Shown piece after piece: positions 36,521 through 40,694 of a stretch of 40,694 nucleotides of DNA. This DNA comes from Pseudonocardiales bacterium. Its GTDB lineage: Bacteria; Actinomycetota; Actinomycetes; Mycobacteriales; Pseudonocardiaceae. A model generated the notes under the pieces. It had not been told where the DNA came from. It worked only from the letters and a program-made list of their open reading frames with translations, and did no database searches. The stretch covers positions 1 through 40,694 of the forward strand of contig JAPLAT010000142.1 in the NCBI GenBank assembly GCA_026393175.1. The letters run 5' to 3'. How positions within the stretch are numbered: the first letter of the stretch is position 1; every line of letters begins with the position of its first letter. The translations under genes and the position numbers were made by a program.

Positions 36521-38092
36521 TCAGGCCTTCGCCGCCTCCCGGGCGCGCAGGTCCTTGCGCAGGATCTTGCCGCTGGCCGACTTGGGGATCTCGGCGATGA
36601 ACTCGACCACGCGCACCTTCTTGTGCGGGGCGATCCGCTCGGCGACGTACGCCATGACCTCGTCGCCGGTGAGCTCGGCGCCCGGCTGCGTCACGACGAA
36701 CGCCTTCGGCACCTCCTCGCCCTCGTCGTCCTTCACGCCGATGACGGCGGCGTCGGCGATGCGCTCGTGGGTGAGCAGCAGCGCCTCCAGCTCCGCGGGC
36801 GGCACCTGGTAGCCCTTGTACTTGATGAGCTCCTTGACCCGGTCGACGATCGAGAACACGCCCTCCTCGGTGACCTCGGCGACGTCACCGGTGTGCAGGT
36901 AGCCCTCGTCGTCCAGCGTGGCCGCGGTGGCCTCGGGGTTGTTCAGGTAGCCGACCATGACGTTCGGGCCCTTGACCCACAGCTCGCCGCGCCCGCCCGG
37001 GCCGACCTCCTCGCCGGTCTCCGGGTCGACCAGCTTGCACTCGATGTTGGGCAGCGCGAAGCCCGAGGAGTTGAGGTCGAGGTCGGGGCGGTCGTCGGGC
37101 ATGCAGTGGCTGACCGGCGACAGCTCGGTCATGCCGTAGCCCTGCAGCACCGTGCAGCCCAGCCGCTTGCCCATGGCGTGCCCCAGCTCGGCGTCGAGCG
37201 GCGCCGCGCCGGAGAAGATGACCTCCACGCAGGACAGGTCGTACTGGTCGACGATCGGGTGCTTGGCCAGCGCCACCGCCACGGGCGGGGCGATGTACAC
37301 CCGCTGGATCCGGTGCTCGGCGATGATGCGCAGGAACTCGGGCAGGTCGAACTTCGGCATCGTGATCACCGTGGCGTTGCGGTGCAGGCCCTGGTTCATC
37401 ATCACGGTCATGCCGTAGATGTGGAAGAACGGCAGCACGGCGAGGATCCGGGTGCCGCCGTCGACCCGCATCACCGCCGCGATCTGCACGAGGTTCGCCA
37501 CGAGGTTGCGGTGCGTGAGGATCACGCCCTTGGCCAGGCCCGTGGTGCCCGACGAGTACGGCAGCACCGCGGTGTCGCCGGCGGTCACCTCCTGTGCCGG
37601 CACCGCGGCGGTGGTGCCCAGCAGGTCGCGCAGCGAGGTGTGGCCCTCGGCGGCGTCGAGCACGATGACGTCGGCGGCGGTGAGCCCGGCCTGCTCGGCG
37701 CCCGCGACGGCGCGGTCGAGGAACGGCGAGACGGTGAACAGCAGCTTGGCGCCGCTGTCGCGCAGCTGGTGGGCCAGCTCGCCGGGGCTGTAGAGCGAGT
37801 TGGCGCTGGTCACGATGGCGTTGGCGCGCAGGATGCCGTGGAAGACCGCGGCGTAGTAGGGCGTGTTGGGCGAGAAGATGCCGACGACGTCGCCCTTGCC
37901 GATGCCGCGCTCCGCCAGCGCGGCGGCGATCTTCTCCACCATGCCGCGCAGCTCCGCGAACGAGATCGACGCGCCCGACGTGCCGTCGATCAGGGCGGGT
38001 TCCGTGTCCCGTCCACCGAAATCGGTGAACAGGAAGTCGAACAGGGAGATCTCGGGGATCTCCACGTCCGGGTACGGGCTGCGCACGGGCAT
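36521..38092 (-). CDS. 4-coumarate-CoA ligase family / acyl-CoA synthetase
   Basis: AVLPYSSGTTGLAKGVILTHRNLVANLVQ; LQGYGMTELSPVSHCMP; VKELIKYKGYQVPPAELEALLL; PKSASGKILRKDLR. Confidence 0.93.
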   Translation of the reverse strand: MPVRSPYPDVEIPEISLFDFLFTDFGGRDTEPALIDGTSGASISFAELRGMVEKIAAALAERGIGKGDVVGIFSPNTPYYAAVFHGILRANAIVTSANSLYSPGELAHQLRDSGAKLLFTVSPFLDRAVAGAEQAGLTAADVIVLDAAEGHTSLRDLLGTTAAVPAQEVTAGDTAVLPYSSGTTGLAKGVILTHRNLVANLVQIAAVMRVDGGTRILAVLPFFHIYGMTVMMNQGLHRNATVITMPKFDLPEFLRIIAEHRIQRVYIAPPVAVALAKHPIVDQYDLSCVEVIFSGAAPLDAELGHAMGKRLGCTVLQGYGMTELSPVSHCMPDDRPDLDLNSSGFALPNIECKLVDPETGEEVGPGGRGELWVKGPNVMVGYLNNPEATAATLDDEGYLHTGDVAEVTEEGVFSIVDRVKELIKYKGYQVPPAELEALLLTHERIADAAVIGVKDDEGEEVPKAFVVTQPGAELTGDEVMAYVAERIAPHKKVRVVEFIAEIPKSASGKILRKDLRAREAAKA

Positions 38093-38432
38093 GGCGACGC
38101 TCCTTCGGGTGCCCCCGCTCCGGAGGGGGTTCCGTGCGGGCGGCCTACTCTAGATCGGCTCCTGGGTGTCACGGTGCGAGGCGTGAAACACCCGAAAGGG
38201 GTAGCCCGAAAGAGTTGCTCATGTGGTCACCCACTGTCATCGTGTGCCGGGTCGGACGCGGGCGAGCTCCCCACTCCCCGCCCCGACCCGGGGCGGCTCC
38301 TGCCACGCGCCCCGGTGCCGGCAGGCCCCGCGGTGCCCCCGAACGCGAGGCCGGGCCGGTGGCGAGACGCGGGGTGGCCCGAGTTCATGACTCCCCCTCA
38401 GTGCCCGGGCCGCCCCGCTCGCCGCGCCCGCG

Positions 38433-39494
38433 TCAGGGCGCCTCCGGCGTCGCCGGGCGCGACCGCCCCCGCACCAGGCGCACCACGAGCCGGGTGGCCA
38501 CGGCCAGGACCAGCACCACCGGCACGAACGGCAGCAGGAACCCCAGCACCGCGCCCGTGCCGCGGCCCAGCGCCAGCAGCCCCTCCCAGCCCGCGGCGAG
38601 GCCGTCGCCGAAGCCGACGGGCTCGTCGGGGCCGACCGGGAGGGCGTCGGGCCCGCGCAGGTCGACGGTGAGCGTGGACAGCGCGACCTGGTCGCGCAGC
38701 GCCGCGAGCCGCCCGGTCAGCGAGTCCAGCTCGGCCTCGCGGCGGGCGAGCTCGGACTCGATCGCCACGACGTCCCCGATCGACGTGGCCTCGGCGAGCA
38801 GCACCCGCACCCGCGCCACGCTGGCCTGCTGGCTGGCGACGCGGGCGTCGAGGTCCACGACCTCCTCCGTCGCGTCGACGACGGACACGCTGCGGTCCAG
38901 CACCACGCCCAGCTCCGCGACGTCGGCGGTGAGCCGGTCCAGGGCGTCGGCGGGCACCCGCACCACGACCCACCCGCCGAGCGGTCCCGACTGCTCCTGC
39001 GTGACGGTGCCCCCGGCCGCCGCGGCCGCGGCCCGCACGCCCTGCACCCCGGCCACCGGGTCCTCGACGTCCAGCGTCACCTGCGCGGAGCGCACCAGCG
39101 ACCGCTCGACGGCGCCGACCGGCACCCCCTGCTCAGCGAGACCCTGCTCCGCGAGACCCTGCTCCGCGAACCCCGATCCGTCCGGGCCGACCGACCCGCC
39201 CGCGGCCTCCGGCGCCGCGGGGGCGGGCGCCGCCGCGTCCGCGGACACGGCGCCGCCGGCACCGGTGGACCCACCCGCCCCGCGGCCGATCGCGGGCTCC
39301 GCCATGCCGACCGACGACGCGCTCCCGCCACCGCCGGTCAGCACCACCACCGACCCCAGCAGCACCAGGACGACCGCCGCCGCCCCGACCACCAGCACCG
39401 TCCGCCGGACCGACCACCGCCAGCGCGCCACGGTCACCGCCTCCTCACCTGCCCCGGTCGCTCCGGGGCGTCGGGAGGGGGACGTCCCGGACAC
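38433..39494 (-). CDS. DUF4349 domain-containing membrane-anchored protein
   Basis: VERSLVRSAQVTLDVEDPVAGVQGVRAAAAAAGGTVTQEQ...VDLDARVASQQASVARVRVLLAEATSIGDVVAIESELARREAELDSLTGRLAALRDQVALSTLTVDL; C-terminal TM. Confidence 0.87.
   Translation of the reverse strand: MSGTSPSRRPGATGAGEEAVTVARWRWSVRRTVLVVGAAAVVLVLLGSVVVLTGGGGSASSVGMAEPAIGRGAGGSTGAGGAVSADAAAPAPAAPEAAGGSVGPDGSGFAEQGLAEQGLAEQGVPVGAVERSLVRSAQVTLDVEDPVAGVQGVRAAAAAAGGTVTQEQSGPLGGWVVVRVPADALDRLTADVAELGVVLDRSVSVVDATEEVVDLDARVASQQASVARVRVLLAEATSIGDVVAIESELARREAELDSLTGRLAALRDQVALSTLTVDLRGPDALPVGPDEPVGFGDGLAAGWEGLLALGRGTGAVLGFLLPFVPVVLVLAVATRLVVRLVRGRSRPATPEAP
39127..39170 (-). repeat. 15-nt tandem repeat x3 encoding (F/L)AEQG
   Basis: ccctgctcagcgaga / ccctgctccgcgaga / ccctgctccgcgaa; protein GFAEQGLAEQGLAEQGV. 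Confidence 0.8.
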
Positions 39495-39517
39495 CGCCGG
39501 GGGTTGGCCCGCTCAGG

Positions 39518-40694
39518 TCACGGTCGGGTGACGACCGCGGCCGGTGCCCCGGGCCGCCGCACCCGCAGCTCCGCGACCCCCGCCGCCGCGGCCGAGAGCA
39601 CCGCCTGGGCCAGCACGCCGACGGCGAGGCAGGCCAGGACCGCCACCGACGTCGGGACGAGCGGCAGCAGCCCGGGCAGCACGGCGTAGTGCGTCAGGTA
39701 GATCGCCAGCGACGCGCCCGCGAGCGCACCGGCCGGGCGCACCGCCCACCGCGGCACGGGCAGCCGCGGCACCAGCACGAGCAGCAGCAGGCCCGCCATG
39801 ACGACGCCGCCGCGCAGCGCCGACTCGAAGAAGCCCGGCACGAGCAGCAGCACCAGCCCGGCCGTGGCGAGCCGCGCGCCGGGGCCCGACGCGCGCGCGG
39901 CCATCCAGCCGAGCGCGAACAGCCACAGCACGAGGTGCGCGCTCATCAGCCGGTCGGAGAACGGGTTGCCGGGCTCGGGGAACAGGCGCCCGGCCAGCCC
40001 GAGCCCCAGCACGCCGCAGGCGAACGCGAACGGGTGGGCCCGTTCGAGCCGACGCACGGCCGGCACGGCGAGCAGCAGCGCGAGCACCAGCAGGATCTGC
40101 ACGAGCGTCTCGACGTACCAGTAGCCCCACGCCTCGGGATCGAGGTACTGGTTGAGCAGCAGCGCGTTGACCAGGTCGACGTCGTCCTCGCGGTGGGCCC
40201 GCCAGGAGATCCACAGCATCGTGGGCACGGCGACCCGGACGAGCGCGCGCAGCACGGCCCGGCTCGGCTCGCCGTCCCCGCCCAGCACGAACCGGGCGAA
40301 CGCCCAGCCGGTCAGGCCGAGCAGCAGGTGCGCCCCGCCCTTGACGTCGAACAGCTCCGCGTGCGAGCCGACGACCAGCACGATCGCGACGGCCCGCAGC
40401 AGCACGCCGGTCTCCGCGCCGGTCCACCAGGCCCGCCGGCGCGGCAGGCGTTCCAGCTCGCCGAGGGGGGTGCGGTCCCAGCCCGCCGGGAGGTACCCGA
40501 GCGCCGCCTGCAGTCCCACCGTCATCCGCACGTAGGACAGGGAGTCCCCGCCCAGGCCGGAGAACGTGGCGTCGTCGGTGAGGTCGGCCGCCGGGAACAC
40601 CGACCGGAACGCCGCGCGCACCGTGCGCGGGCGCCGGCCGCGGCGCGGGCCCGCCCGCCGGGGCCGGGTCGCCGCGGCGAGCGCCGCGTGGTCG
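39518..40694 (-). CDS. Acyltransferase-3 family integral membrane protein fused to an N-terminal acyl/peptidyl carrier domain (5' end beyond window)
   Basis: Frame is open to the window edge (DHAALAAATRPRRAGPRRGRRPRTVRAAFRSVFPAADLTDDATFSGLGGDSLSYVRM...). GGDSL phosphopantetheine motif, then R-AVAIVLVVGS-H (R-x10-H) and multiple TMs. Confidence 0.82.
   Translation of the reverse strand, partial: DHAALAAATRPRRAGPRRGRRPRTVRAAFRSVFPAADLTDDATFSGLGGDSLSYVRMTVGLQAALGYLPAGWDRTPLGELERLPRRRAWWTGAETGVLLRAVAIVLVVGSHAELFDVKGGAHLLLGLTGWAFARFVLGGDGEPSRAVLRALVRVAVPTMLWISWRAHREDDVDLVNALLLNQYLDPEAWGYWYVETLVQILLVLALLLAVPAVRRLERAHPFAFACGVLGLGLAGRLFPEPGNPFSDRLMSAHLVLWLFALGWMAARASGPGARLATAGLVLLLVPGFFESALRGGVVMAGLLLLVLVPRLPVPRWAVRPAGALAGASLAIYLTHYAVLPGLLPLVPTSVAVLACLAVGVLAQAVLSAAAAGVAELRVRRPGAPAAVVTRP

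Noticed and set aside
35159-38671. 1170-aa plus-strand ORF
   Set aside because: Out-of-frame with the MFS gene and antisense to the acyl-CoA ligase; no recognisable domains.
38134-39531. 465-aa plus-strand Ser/Thr/Pro-rich ORF
   Set aside because: Antisense to DUF4349; Ser/Thr/Pro/Ala bias is the expected antisense composition.

Overview
This is a high-GC actinobacterial chromosomal window, probably Pseudonocardiaceae-like (inferred from protein style and GC content, not tested). Most of it is conserved housekeeping sequence. From memory, the gene order mirrors the mycobacterial gpm1-senX3-regX3 ... ppx/gppA ... proC-bldC-bS22-galE-like-acyltransferase ... serB-like ... glutaredoxin-hemA-hemC-hemD-hemB ... 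hemL-gpm-tlpA-ccdA-resB-ccsB block, plus a Streptomyces-like rex and BldN/RsbN-type pair. Most genes are on the minus strand. Most very long ORFs in the track are GC-driven artefacts. The main unexplained signals are: (1) a DUF559/AbiEi-like gene between hemD and hemB, bracketed by two near-identical long hairpins, one of which encodes its C-terminus; (2) a perfect Rex operator overlapping a plausible rex-hemACD promoter; (3) a 33-aa bS22-type ribosomal protein gene absent from the ORF track; (4) a PHO-box-like direct repeat upstream of senX3; (5) a BldD-box-like dyad upstream of the bldN-like sigma gene; (6) a membrane acyltransferase fused to a carrier-protein domain, truncated at the right edge; (7) several long perfect hairpins and small operator-like dyads. 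I saw no CRISPR array, rRNA, tRNA, transposase, prophage or clear defence island. No novel system is demonstrated. The hairpin-bracketed gene and the carrier-acyltransferase fusion are the best leads.
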